Assembly: GCA_945290265.1 (NCBI GenBank) | Contig: CALYQW010000016.1 | Coordinates: 1 to 64,000 of the forward strand | DNA: 64,000 nucleotides | Direction of reading: 5' to 3' | From: an uncultured Erwinia sp. | GTDB lineage: Bacteria; Pseudomonadota; Gammaproteobacteria; Enterobacterales; Enterobacteriaceae | Shown here: in pieces, positions 48,796-57,251 of the stretch | Numbering within the stretch: the stretch's first letter is position 1 | How the letters are laid out: each line of letters starts with the position of its first letter | Notes under the pieces: model-generated | The model's database searches: none | What the model was told of the DNA's origin: nothing | Seen by the model: only the letters and a program-made list of their open reading frames with translations | Position numbers and translations under genes: made by a program

Positions 48796-50592
48796 ATGCT
48801 ATCAACTATTGGTTTACCCCTCAGCGAGTGGCAGGCACTTTATCAGGCCGATGCGCAACAGATTTCGCCGCTGCTGACGTCACACCTTGCCGCCCTTGAT
48901 AAGCAGGACAATGCGTGGCTGTATCTCGCCACGGCTGAGCAACTGCTGGCGCAGACTGAACCGCTGCTGGAGCGTTACCTGCACGATCCGCAAGCGTTTC
49001 CACTGTTTGGCGTACCGTTTGCGGTAAAAGACAATATTGATGTGGCCGGATGGCCAACCACCGCTGCCTGCCCCGCGCTGACTTACCGTGCCACTGAAGA
49101 TGCCCGGGTGGTGGCTCAGCTGAAAGCCGCAGGCGCGGTGGTGATTGGCAAAACCAACCTCGATCAGTTTGCCACCGGCCTGGTGGGCGCCCGCTCACCC
49201 TTTGGCGCAGTGCCTAATACCTTTGATCCGGCGTATGTCAGCGGCGGCTCAAGTTCCGGCTCGGCCTCGGTGCTGGCACGCGGTCTGGTGGGCTTTTCAC
49301 TCGGCAGCGATACCGCCGGTTCCGGCCGCGTTCCCGCCGGATTTAACAATATCGTCGGCCTGAAGCCGACCAAAGGCTGGTTATCTTCCCGCGGCCTGCT
49401 GCCGGCCTGTCGCCTGAACGACACTATTTCGGTTTTCGCCTTAACCGTCGAAGATGCCTTTGCCGTCACCACTGTCGCCGCCGGTTACGACGAGGAGGAT
49501 GCCTGTTCGCGCCATCATCCGCTTACTGCGCCCGCCAGTCTGAAAGCCCGCCCCGATCTGGCGGTGCCCGCCGCGCCGGAATTTTTTGGCGACAAGATGG
49601 CCGAAGCAGCCTGGCAGCGCGCCATGGAGCAGCTGACGGCAAGCGGTGCCACATTGCACCCGATTGATTTTACTCCCTTTCAGCAGCTGGCAGAACAGCT
49701 CTATTACGGTCCCTGGGTTGCCGAGCGCACCGCTGCGGTAGGCGAAATGCTGAACCGGCCGCAGGAGATGGATCCGGTGGTGTATGAGATTATTCGCAGC
49801 GGCCTGCAATACAGCGCCGTCGAGGCTTATCAGGCGGAATATCTGCGCGCCAGGCTGGCACGACAAATCGGGCAGATTCTGGCGCAGTTTGATGCGCTGG
49901 TGGTGCCGACTTCTCCGACCATCCGCACTCTGGATGAGATGAAGCAGGAACCGGTGCGGTTTAACTCACAGTTTGGTATTTACACCAACTTTACTAATCT
50001 CGCCGATCTCAGCGCGCTGGCGCTCCCTGCCCCGTTCCGCGCAGACGGTTTACCGGCGGGCATCACCGTTATTGCTCCGGCCTGGCACGACCGCGCGCTG
50101 GCCGGTTTTGGTATCCGCTGGCAGCAGCAGCTGGCGCTCCCCCTGGGTGCCACCGGCAACGCGCTGCCCCCCCGGCAGGCTGCCCTGCCGCATTCCGACG
50201 AACATGTGCGCGTGGCGGTAGTCGGTGCCCATCTTAGCGGGATGCCGCTTAACGTTCAGCTGACCCGCCGCCAGGCTGTGCTGGTGGAGGAGACGCAAAC
50301 CGCCAGCAACTATCGCCTGTTTGTTCTGCCGGGCGGTCCGGTCAGCAAACCCGGCCTGCTGCGCGCTGAACAGGGCGCCGCCATCACCGTCGAACTCTGG
50401 GATATCCCGCTGGCACGCTTTGGCGAGTTTGTGGCGGAGATCCCCCCGCCACTGGGGATTGGCAGTGTCACCCTGGCCGATGGTCGGGTGGTGAAAGGCT
50501 TTATTTGTGAACCTGCGGCGCTGACACAGGCAGCGGAAATTACTGAATTCGGCGGCTGGCGTCACTGGCTGACCTCTCAGGGGAGTCACTAA
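48796..50592 (+). CDS. atzF: Allophanate hydrolase
   Basis: 598 residues from the ATG at 48796 (GGAAC upstream); an in-frame ATG at 48760 is less likely. Amidase-signature domain (about 1-440) with the Ser-cisSer-Lys triad in FAVKDNIDVAGWPTT and VSGGSSSGSASVLARG, plus SLGSDTAGSGRVPAGFNNIVGLKPT. C-terminal domain (about 460-598) with VAVVGAHLSGMPLNVQLTRRQA, typical of AtzF. Hydrolyses allophanate, the product of urea carboxylase, to ammonia and CO2. Two bases separate it from uca, so the two steps are encoded in one operon. Confidence 0.94.
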   Translation: MLSTIGLPLSEWQALYQADAQQISPLLTSHLAALDKQDNAWLYLATAEQLLAQTEPLLERYLHDPQAFPLFGVPFAVKDNIDVAGWPTTAACPALTYRATEDARVVAQLKAAGAVVIGKTNLDQFATGLVGARSPFGAVPNTFDPAYVSGGSSSGSASVLARGLVGFSLGSDTAGSGRVPAGFNNIVGLKPTKGWLSSRGLLPACRLNDTISVFALTVEDAFAVTTVAAGYDEEDACSRHHPLTAPASLKARPDLAVPAAPEFFGDKMAEAAWQRAMEQLTASGATLHPIDFTPFQQLAEQLYYGPWVAERTAAVGEMLNRPQEMDPVVYEIIRSGLQYSAVEAYQAEYLRARLARQIGQILAQFDALVVPTSPTIRTLDEMKQEPVRFNSQFGIYTNFTNLADLSALALPAPFRADGLPAGITVIAPAWHDRALAGFGIRWQQQLALPLGATGNALPPRQAALPHSDEHVRVAVVGAHLSGMPLNVQLTRRQAVLVEETQTASNYRLFVLPGGPVSKPGLLRAEQGAAITVELWDIPLARFGEFVAEIPPPLGIGSVTLADGRVVKGFICEPAALTQAAEITEFGGWRHWLTSQGSH

Positions 50593-50594
50593 TC

Positions 50595-53500
50595 ATGTTC
50601 AGCACCGTGTTAATTGCTAACCGTGGCGAAATCGCCTGCCGCGCCATCCGTACCCTGAAGCAGCTCGGCGTGAGGAGCGTTGCCGTCTACTCCGATGCCG
50701 ACCGTAATGCGCGGCATGTTAAAGAGGCTGATATCGCCATCGCGCTGGGCGGCAACACCCCCGCTGACAGCTATCTGCGCATCGACAAAATTCTCGCGGC
50801 GGCCAAAGAAACCGCTGCCGAAGCCATCTGGCCGGGCTACGGTTTCCTCTCGGAAAGTGTGGCCTTTGCCGCCGCCTGTGAGGCCGCCGGGGTGGTTTTT
50901 GTCGGCCCCACGGCGCAGCAGATTGGCGAGTTTGGCCTGAAGCACCGCGCGCGTGAGCTGGCCGCCAGCGCCGGGGTGCCGATGACGCCGGGCACCGCGC
51001 TGCTGAACTCGCTGGAGGAGGCACTGCAGGCCGCCGCGCAGATTGGCTATCCGGTGATGCTGAAAAGCACCGCGGGCGGCGGTGGCATAGGGTTAACCCG
51101 CTGCGCGGATGCCGATACGCTGTGCAGCGCGTGGGAAAGCGTGCGCCACCTCGGCGGGCAGTTTTTTAACGACAGCGGTGTGTTTCTCGAACGCTGTATT
51201 GACCACGCCCGCCATATTGAGGTGCAGATTTTTGGCGACGGTCGCGGCACTGTGATAGCTCTCGGCGAGCGCGACTGCTCGCTGCAACGCCGCAACCAGA
51301 AAGTGGTGGAAGAAACCCCGGCCCCCCATCTGACGCAGGCTACGCGCGCAGCGCTGCTGACCTCGGCGGTGCGTCTGGGCGAGCGGGTTAACTACCGCAG
51401 CGCCGGGACGGTGGAGTACATCTACGATGCTGAGCAGGACGCCTTTTACTTCCTTGAGGTTAATACCCGGTTACAGGTGGAGCATCCGGTTACCGAATGC
51501 GTGACCGGCCTCGACCTGGTGGCCTGCATGTTGCAGGTTGCGGCGGGGGATGCCATTGACTGGGCGCGCCTGCAACAGGCACCGCTGGGCGCGGCAATTG
51601 AAGTGCGGATTTATGCGGAAGATCCGCTGAAAAACTTCCAGCCCGCGCCCGGGGTGTTAACCGATGTCAGCTTCCCACCAGACGTGCGCATTGACAGCTG
51701 GATCGAGACCGGTACGGAAGTCACCACCTTTTACGACCCGATGATCGCCAAGCTGATTGTCCATGCCGACAGCCGTGACGCCGCGCTGAGCAAACTGCAA
51801 CAGGCGCTGGCGACAACCCGGCTGCACGGTATTGCCACCAACCTTGACTATCTGCGCCAGGTTATCGCCACCAACGAATTTCACCACGGTCAGCTCAGTA
51901 CCGCTTTTCTGGATGGCTTTACCGTGACAGGCAGCGTGATTGAAGTGCTGCGGCCCGGCACCTTCAGCACCGTGCAGGATTATCCTGGCCGTACCGGCTA
52001 CTGGGATATTGGCGTGCCCCCTTCCGGCCCGATGGATGATTTCGCTTTCCGCCTGGCGAACCGCATTGTTGGCAATCATCAGAGCGCAGCCGGGCTTGAA
52101 TTCACTCTGCACGGCCCGACCCTGCGCTTCCACAGCGATACAGTGATTGCGCTGACCGGCGCGGACTGCCCGGCCGATCTGGATGGCCGCGAAATCGCTT
52201 ACTGGCAGCCGGTCAGCGTGAAGGCCGGACAAACCCTGACTATCGGTGCTGCGCAGCGCGGCTGCCGCAGTTACCTCGCGCTGCGTAACGGTCTGGATGT
52301 GCCGCAGTACCTCGGCAGTCGTTCCACCTTCGCCCTCGGTCAGTTTGGCGGTCACGCCGGACGCCCCCTGCGCGTGGCCGATATGCTGCCGGTCTCACAG
52401 CCGCAGCTGCCTGCGTGCACCACACCAGCGCCGGTCAGCGCCCCCTGCGCACCGCATCACTCACTGGTGCCGCAATACGGCAGCGAGTGGCGCATCGGCG
52501 TGCTGTACGGGCCACACGGCGCGCCCGATTTTTTCACCGAAGCGGCGATTGATGAATTCTTTGCCAGCGACTGGCAGGTGCACTACAACTCTAACCGGCT
52601 GGGAGTGCGCCTGGTGGGACCAAAACCCACATGGACGCGCGCCAACGGCGGCGAAGCCGGGCTGCACCCTTCCAACGTGCATGACTGTGAATACGCCATC
52701 GGTGCGGTGAACTTTACCGGCGACTTCCCGGTGATCCTGACCCGTGATGGCCCGAGCCTCGGCGGCTTTGTCTGCCCGGTGACTATCGCCAAAGCGGAAT
52801 TGTGGAAGGTGGGACAGGTCAAACCGGGCGACCGTATCCGCTTCCATCCGATCACCGTCGATGAAGCCGTGGCGCTGGAAAAAGCCCAGGCACACAGCCT
52901 GGAACAGCTGCGCAGCAGCCACGTCCCGGCTTTCGCTGCGCCGTCACTGGCGGCAGGCAGCCGGGGTTCGGCCACGCTACTGGCAGCGTTACCCGCCAGC
53001 GCCACCACGCCAGCTGTGGTCTGGCGTCAGGCGGGCGATAACTATGTGTTGATTGAGTACGGCGATAACGTGCTGGATCTGGCGCTGCGCCTGCGGGTCC
53101 ATCTGCTGATGAATGCCCTGCAGCAGCGGGCGCAGCCGGGGATTGAAGAGCTGTCTCCGGGCGTGCGTTCGCTGCAGGTGCGCTACGACAGCCTGCTCAT
53201 CAGCCAGCCGCAGCTGATGGCCATGCTGCTGGAAGTTGAAGCCACGCTGGGTGATGTCAGCCAGCTGAAAGTCCCGTCACGCATTGTCTGGATGCCGATG
53301 GCGTTTGAAGACAGCGCTACCCAGGGGGCGGTGGATCGCTACCGGGAAACGGTGCGCGCCAGCGCCCCCTGGCTGCCGAACAACGTCGATTTTATTCAGC
53401 GGATTAACGGCTTACCCCACCGCGATGCGGTGCGCGATACCCTGTTCGCCGCCCGTTATCTGATCCTCGGTCTTGGGGATGTTTACCTCGGCGCGCCCTG

Positions 53501-54212
53501 CGCGGTACCGCTCGATCCGCGTCACCGGCTGCTCAGTTCCAAATACAACCCGGCGCGCACCTTTACCGCAGAAGGCACCGTCGGCATTGGCGGCATGTAT
53601 ATGTGCATCTATGGTATAGATTCGCCGGGCGGCTACCAGCTGGTGGGCCGGACGCTGCCGATCTGGAATAAGTTTCTGCAGAATCCGCAGTTCACGGCAG
53701 ACCAGCCGTGGCTGCTGCGCTTTTTCGATCAGGTGCGATTCTATCCGGTAAGCGAAGCCGAGCTTCTGCAGCTGCGTGACGATTTCCGTGCCGGTCGCGC
53801 CAGCCTGCGCATTGAAGAAAGCTGGTTCGACTTCGCCGCCCACCAGCATTTCCTTACTGTCCATGCCGACGATATTGCCCGCTTCCGCCAGCGCCAGTCT
53901 GCCGCCTTCGAGCAGGAAGTTACCCGCTGGGCGCAGCAGGAACCCGACGCTGCGCCGCTCAGCCCGCAGCCTGCGGCAGAAGAAATAGACGAGGAGGATG
54001 CGCTGGCGATAGTTGCGGATCTTAACGGCAACGTCTGGAAGGTACTGGTACAGCCCGCTGAGGTGGTGCAGGCCGGTCAGACGCTGCTGATTGTTGAGGC
54101 GATGAAAATGGAGCTGGAAATCCACGCCCCTCGAGGCGGGACGGTAAAACGCATTGCCTGCCAGGCGGGGCGTGCGGTGGATCCGGGCGATACCCTGCTG
54201 TGGCTGGAATAA
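50595..54212 (+). CDS. uca: Urea carboxylase (biotin-dependent)
   Basis: 1205 residues, full length for the family. Carboxylates urea to allophanate using ATP and bicarbonate. Domains: biotin carboxylase 1-450 (LIANRGEIACRAIRTLKQLG, WPGYGFLSE, ATP-grasp loop KSTAGGGGIGLTRC, EVNTRLQVEHPVTE); carboxyltransferase-like part with AHS2 then AHS1 subdomains (about 455-1080; GYWDIGVPPSGPMDDFAFRLANRIVGN, FALGQFGGHAGRPL, ARTFTAEGTVGIGGMYMCIYGIDSPGGYQLVGRT); and a biotinyl domain ending the protein with VEAMKMELEIHAP, biotin on Lys1171. With AtzF this forms the urea amidolyase route for using urea nitrogen without urease. GC-rich, no lesion seen. Confidence 0.95.
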   Translation: MFSTVLIANRGEIACRAIRTLKQLGVRSVAVYSDADRNARHVKEADIAIALGGNTPADSYLRIDKILAAAKETAAEAIWPGYGFLSESVAFAAACEAAGVVFVGPTAQQIGEFGLKHRARELAASAGVPMTPGTALLNSLEEALQAAAQIGYPVMLKSTAGGGGIGLTRCADADTLCSAWESVRHLGGQFFNDSGVFLERCIDHARHIEVQIFGDGRGTVIALGERDCSLQRRNQKVVEETPAPHLTQATRAALLTSAVRLGERVNYRSAGTVEYIYDAEQDAFYFLEVNTRLQVEHPVTECVTGLDLVACMLQVAAGDAIDWARLQQAPLGAAIEVRIYAEDPLKNFQPAPGVLTDVSFPPDVRIDSWIETGTEVTTFYDPMIAKLIVHADSRDAALSKLQQALATTRLHGIATNLDYLRQVIATNEFHHGQLSTAFLDGFTVTGSVIEVLRPGTFSTVQDYPGRTGYWDIGVPPSGPMDDFAFRLANRIVGNHQSAAGLEFTLHGPTLRFHSDTVIALTGADCPADLDGREIAYWQPVSVKAGQTLTIGAAQRGCRSYLALRNGLDVPQYLGSRSTFALGQFGGHAGRPLRVADMLPVSQPQLPACTTPAPVSAPCAPHHSLVPQYGSEWRIGVLYGPHGAPDFFTEAAIDEFFASDWQVHYNSNRLGVRLVGPKPTWTRANGGEAGLHPSNVHDCEYAIGAVNFTGDFPVILTRDGPSLGGFVCPVTIAKAELWKVGQVKPGDRIRFHPITVDEAVALEKAQAHSLEQLRSSHVPAFAAPSLAAGSRGSATLLAALPASATTPAVVWRQAGDNYVLIEYGDNVLDLALRLRVHLLMNALQQRAQPGIEELSPGVRSLQVRYDSLLISQPQLMAMLLEVEATLGDVSQLKVPSRIVWMPMAFEDSATQGAVDRYRETVRASAPWLPNNVDFIQRINGLPHRDAVRDTLFAARYLILGLGDVYLGAPCAVPLDPRHRLLSSKYNPARTFTAEGTVGIGGMYMCIYGIDSPGGYQLVGRTLPIWNKFLQNPQFTADQPWLLRFFDQVRFYPVSEAELLQLRDDFRAGRASLRIEESWFDFAAHQHFLTVHADDIARFRQRQSAAFEQEVTRWAQQEPDAAPLSPQPAAEEIDEEDALAIVADLNGNVWKVLVQPAEVVQAGQTLLIVEAMKMELEIHAPRGGTVKRIACQAGRAVDPGDTLLWLE

Positions 54213-54221
54213 GGCGCGGCT

Positions 54222-54808
54222 ATGGCATCTATCCGCAGCAAAGGCCGGCCACAGGTGCTGGCGGAAAAGGTCTGTCAGGCAATCAAGGAGGATATTTTTG
54301 CCTTCCGCCTGATGCCCGGCGATCGCTTCAGTGAAAACGAAATCGCGGAACGGCTGGGGGTCAGCCGTACGCCGGTGCGCCAGGCGCTGTTCCGGCTGGA
54401 GCGGGAAGGCTATGTCAGCGTCTGATTCCGCAGCGGCTGGCTGGTCAGGCCGTTCGATTTTACCTGGTTCGAGGATCTCTACGATCTGCGCACCGTGCTG
54501 GAGTGCGAGGCGGTGCCACGCCTGTGCGGACAGCCACCGTTGCAGTGCGCCAGCACCCTGAGCGCCCTGAAAGCGCTGTGGATTGATAACGCGCCGCAGA
54601 CGGACGGCAAAACGGTGTCGCAGTACGATGAAGCCTTTCATATGCAGCTGTTGGCGGCAGCAGGCAATCAGGATATGGCGCGTATTCACGCTGAACTAAC
54701 GGAAAAAATTCGCATTATTCACCGTCTCGACTTTACCCGTGACGAGTGGGTGGCGGCGACCTACCGCGAGCACGCGCAGATTTTACGCGCCATTTTCCGG
54801 CAACACGG
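54222..54808 (+). pseudogene. GntR-family (FCD) regulator, nonsense-disrupted
   Basis: The first 67 codons give a winged-helix GntR domain (VLAEKVCQAIKEDIFAFRLMPGDRFSENEIAERLGVSRTPVRQALFRLEREGYVSV) and then stop at TGA 54423-54425, probably a former CGA Arg codon. The same frame continues as an FCD ligand domain (FRSGWLVRPFDFTWFEDLYDLRTVLECEAVPRL through FHMQLLAAAGNQDMARIHAEL, YREHAQILRAI) until about 54805. There it changes abruptly into urtC sequence, so the 3' end is also missing. Ten bases downstream of uca; probably the former regulator of urea use. The short 67-residue product lacks the effector domain. Confidence 0.85.
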
Positions 54809-54960
54809 CGGGGGCCGTGATTGTTAATGGTGCCAAAAGCTGGTTTACCGTGGCTTTCCCGGAATACTGGCTGTTCTTCCTCGGACTGATATTTATCCTT
54901 GTCACGCTGTTCCTGCCGCGTGGCGTGGCTGGCCTGCTGCGCCGGAGGCGTGATGACTGA
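54809..54960 (+). pseudogene. urtC: 3' stump of urea ABC permease gene urtC
   Basis: Only the last 48 or so codons remain: GAVIVNGAKSWFTVAFPEYW, then a membrane helix LFFLGLIFILVTLFLPRGVAGLL and a basic tail RRRRDD ending at TGA 54958. This is the C terminus of UrtC-type branched-chain/urea permeases. It is joined directly to the broken gntR near 54805, in a G/C-rich stretch, implying a deletion that removed urtA, urtB and most of urtC. The next gene's ATG overlaps its stop, the normal urtC-urtD coupling. Confidence 0.85.
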
Positions 54961-55744
54961 GAAACTGTATACCCAACCCCAGCCCGCCGATCGGTATCGT
55001 CGCCAGTCCGATCCGCTGTTGCAGCTGGATAAAGTCAACGTGTCGTTCGACGGTTTTCGGGCGCTGACCGATCTGTCGCTGCAGATAGGCGTGAGTGAAC
55101 TGCGCTGCGTGACTGGACCTAACGGAGCCGGAAAAACCATCTTAATGGACGTGATCACCGGTAAAACCCGCCCCGACAGCGGCCAGATTATTTACGATCA
55201 GGATACCGATCTCAGCATAATGTCGCCGGTAGCTATCACCCGCGCAGGTATCGGACGTAAGTTCCAGAAACCAACGGTATTTGAAGCGCTGACGGTGTTT
55301 GAGAATCTGGAGATTGCCCTTAAAAACGATAAATCAGTGCGCGCCTGCCTGCGTGCCAGACTGAACGCGGAACAACGCGATCGTATCGACGAGACGCTGA
55401 AACTGCACAGGCTTGGCGGCGCGCGTCAGCGCCGGGCGGGGCAACTGTCGCACGGCCAGAAGCAGCAGCTGGCAATTGGGCGGGCGCTGGTCAGTAAACC
55501 GGGGCTGCTGATCCTCGATGAACCGACCGAAGGCATTCAGCCTTCTATTATCAAAGAAACCGGTGAGGTGATTAGGCAGCTGGCGCAGCAAGGCGATATG
55601 GCGATCCTGCTGGTTGAGCAGTTTTATGACTTTACCGCCGCGCTGGCCGACCAGTACCTGGTGATATCACGCGGCGAAATTATCCGGCGCGGCAAAGGTG
55701 AGGATATGCAGCAGGATGCTGTCAGAAATCTGGTGGCTATCTGA
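54953..55744 (+). CDS. Chimeric urea ABC transporter ATPase, UrtD N-part joined to UrtE C-part
   Basis: 263 residues. Residues 1-170 read as UrtD: VNVSFDGFRALTDLSLQIG, Walker A GPNGAGKT (55-62, then I instead of the usual T), DVITGKTRPDSG, IGRKFQKPTVFEALTVFENLEIAL, RDRIDETL and LSHGQK. After LSHGQKQ the sequence is UrtE-like: QLAIGRALVSKPGLLILDEPTEGIQPSIIKE, DMAILLVEQFYDFTAALADQYLVISRGEII and the UrtE C terminus VRNLVAI. A UrtD would continue WLEIGMLL...VAGMT. The join near 55455-55480 lies in the conserved ABC signature, so unequal recombination between urtD and urtE is likely. All ATPase motifs are present, but the permeases and binding protein are gone. GGAGG ribosome site overlaps the urtC stump. 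Confidence 0.82.
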   Translation: MTEKLYTQPQPADRYRRQSDPLLQLDKVNVSFDGFRALTDLSLQIGVSELRCVTGPNGAGKTILMDVITGKTRPDSGQIIYDQDTDLSIMSPVAITRAGIGRKFQKPTVFEALTVFENLEIALKNDKSVRACLRARLNAEQRDRIDETLKLHRLGGARQRRAGQLSHGQKQQLAIGRALVSKPGLLILDEPTEGIQPSIIKETGEVIRQLAQQGDMAILLVEQFYDFTAALADQYLVISRGEIIRRGKGEDMQQDAVRNLVAI

Positions 55745-55764
55745 GGAGCCAGCCAGCGTAAAAA

Positions 55765-55799
55765 ATAAAAAAACCTGACGGGTGAGGTCAGGTTTTTTT
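55765..55799 (+). terminator. Rho-independent terminator after the urt remnant
   Basis: Stem AACCTGAC / GTCAGGTT with a 7-base loop followed by a run of T (55793-55799). It starts about 20 bases after the chimeric ATPase stop and probably ends the former urea operon. The A-run on the left side would also allow leftward action. Confidence 0.92.
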
Positions 55800-55929
55800 G
55801 ACTGCTTCGGCCTGAATGGCGAACCGGGCCGCAAAGGTCGCTAATCTCTAACAATAGAGGCGGCTTTCGCGACAGGCAATGTAAGGGTAAATGAACGCTA
55901 CATTGCTCCGGTAAAATGGAGATAAACGG

Positions 55930-56016
55930 ATGATTGATAAAATAGTCATTTTACTAAGCATGTTGATTGCAATGCTGGAACTGATCCGTTGTCTGATGAA
56001 TCTGCTCAGCAGCTAA
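55930..56016 (+). CDS. DinQ-like small hydrophobic toxin (type I toxin-antitoxin candidate)
   Basis: A 28-residue ORF, MIDKIVILLSMLIAMLELI then RCLMNLLSS, nearly all one membrane helix. It strongly resembles the 27-residue E. coli DinQ (MIDKAIIVLGALIALLELI...), an inner-membrane toxin whose translation is controlled by the antisense RNA AgrB. A GGAG ribosome site lies 8 bases before the ATG. The upstream leader contains hairpins GCAATGTA/TACATTGC (55876-55883/55899-55906) and CTCTA/TAGAG (55846-55850/55855-55859) inside GTCGC/GCGAC (55837-55841/55869-55873), consistent with a structured, regulated 5' UTR. An antisense RNA was not located. Confidence 0.75.
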   Translation: MIDKIVILLSMLIAMLELIRCLMNLLSS

Positions 56017-56064
56017 CGGAAACGTACCGGACAAACACAGGCAGCAGGCTAGTGCAATAACTAC

Positions 56065-56304
56065 TTACTTATAAAATGTTTTCCCGCTTTCTATGATACC
56101 TAAGTGTTGGAGGGTGTCATTGACAGCATCAAGCAGCCCCAGTTCTCTTTTATCCAAATCTCCGGAAAGAACACTGCGTAAAGCGATATAGAAATCAATC
56201 TTCCCGGCAGCTATCTCGTCAGCCTTATCACCTTTGTCAATAATCCGACGGGCAGAAATATTGATCTGATCATCTGCAAATTTTCTCAGTTTCTCGTTCT
56301 GCAT
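56065..56304 (-). CDS. Hypothetical protein, 79 residues
   Basis: I do not recognise the family. The ATG at 56304 has AGAGGA about 8 bases upstream and was preferred to the in-frame start at 56331. The protein is soluble and charged, predicted mostly helical: MQNEKLRKFADDQINISARRIIDKGDKADE as a first part, then IDFYIALRSVLSGDL and a conserved-looking KRELGLLDAVNDTLQHLGII. No signal or membrane segment. It converges with the DinQ-like ORF 48 bases away. It could be part of a small accessory module, but nothing proves that. Confidence 0.6.
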   Translation of the reverse strand: MQNEKLRKFADDQINISARRIIDKGDKADEIAAGKIDFYIALRSVLSGDLDKRELGLLDAVNDTLQHLGIIESGKTFYK

Positions 56305-56730
56305 GGGTAATCCTCTGCTATTTATGTGCATGAGCGTTAAAAAGTAAGTGTAGCTAATAATTGACTAATTTCTATCAGCCTTTTCACTTAAATTCCTAAA
56401 AGACATCATCTGACATTTCTGTTACGGATTAAAATTCATTATAAACAATGAATTACCTTCTTCGCGTACGTTTTCGTTCCACTGACCCTCAAAGTCCGTA
56501 TATTGCTCATGGTGGGCATGCATTATTTTCGTTTAAATCCGCATTTTCCGATGAAAATATGCAGGTACGCACCTGCTTACAGCCAGGTATTATCAGCCAG
56601 TCGATCGGCACAGAATATCAGCTGTTCGTTGCTGCGTATAATACCCGCCTGTGCTCTGAACAGTCGACAATCGATGCGCAAAACTGCGCCATCAGGGACT
56701 GGATGGAACTCTGCTAACCGTTAATAAAAA
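56305..56730. other. Region between the 79-residue gene and the GH42 remnant
   Basis: About 425 bases. An 89-codon plus-strand frame (56448-56717) is open but has no recognised family; it could be debris of the gene whose 3' end follows. Left part is AT-rich promoter-like sequence for the minus-strand gene at 56065. Confidence 0.4.
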
Positions 56731-57117
56731 TACCACAGTGCTTGCCGCTACGATGAACCTTACTGGCAACAGTATGCCGTCATTACCTTTAATCATTATG
56801 GTAAAGGCAGCGCAACCTATATTGGATGCCATATTGATACCAGCGTGCTGGAAAAAGTTTATCGTTACGGTTCAGGCCAGACGTGATATCGTCAGCAGCC
56901 GCTACCTGCCGTGACATTTCCAATTATTATCCGTCAGGGATTCGGTAAAAATCAGCAGCGTATTGTTAATTATTTCAATTACAGCATTGAACCTCAATCC
57001 GTGTTATTTAAGCACCCTCAAGCCGGATGCTTTTCGGCGGTAAAACCATCAACCACAATGACCCTGTCACCCGCAATGACTGGGATGTGCAAATTATTCT
57101 GCTGGAGGATCCTGAAT
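56731..57117 (+). pseudogene. C-terminal fragment of a GH42 beta-galactosidase
   Basis: One frame reads CRYDEPYWQQYAVITFNHYGKGSATYIGCHIDTSVLEKVYRYGS, a typical end of the GH42 trimerisation domain. A TGA follows near 56884, then IIIRQGFGKNQQRIVNYFNYSIEPQSVLFKHPQAG, a frame change near 57030, and LFGGKTINHNDPVTRNDWDVQII ending at TGA 57115-57117, matching the small C-terminal domain. The catalytic barrel is absent. A dead 3' fragment of a family that hydrolyses beta-galactosides. Confidence 0.7.
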
Positions 57118-57251
57118 GAGTACATGTATCGCTGAACGGCATGAACAGTAAAGTAGTACCCCTGGCTTTCGCGAACACTTTGCACAGCTGCAGAGAACCG
57201 ATAGCCGGTGGCTGGATTAGCCACCGGGGCTGCCCGCACAAGACCAGGCCA

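Noticed and set aside
53412-54689. 425-codon minus-strand ORF over urea carboxylase
   Set aside because: High-GC antisense shadow of uca and gntR; no domain pattern.
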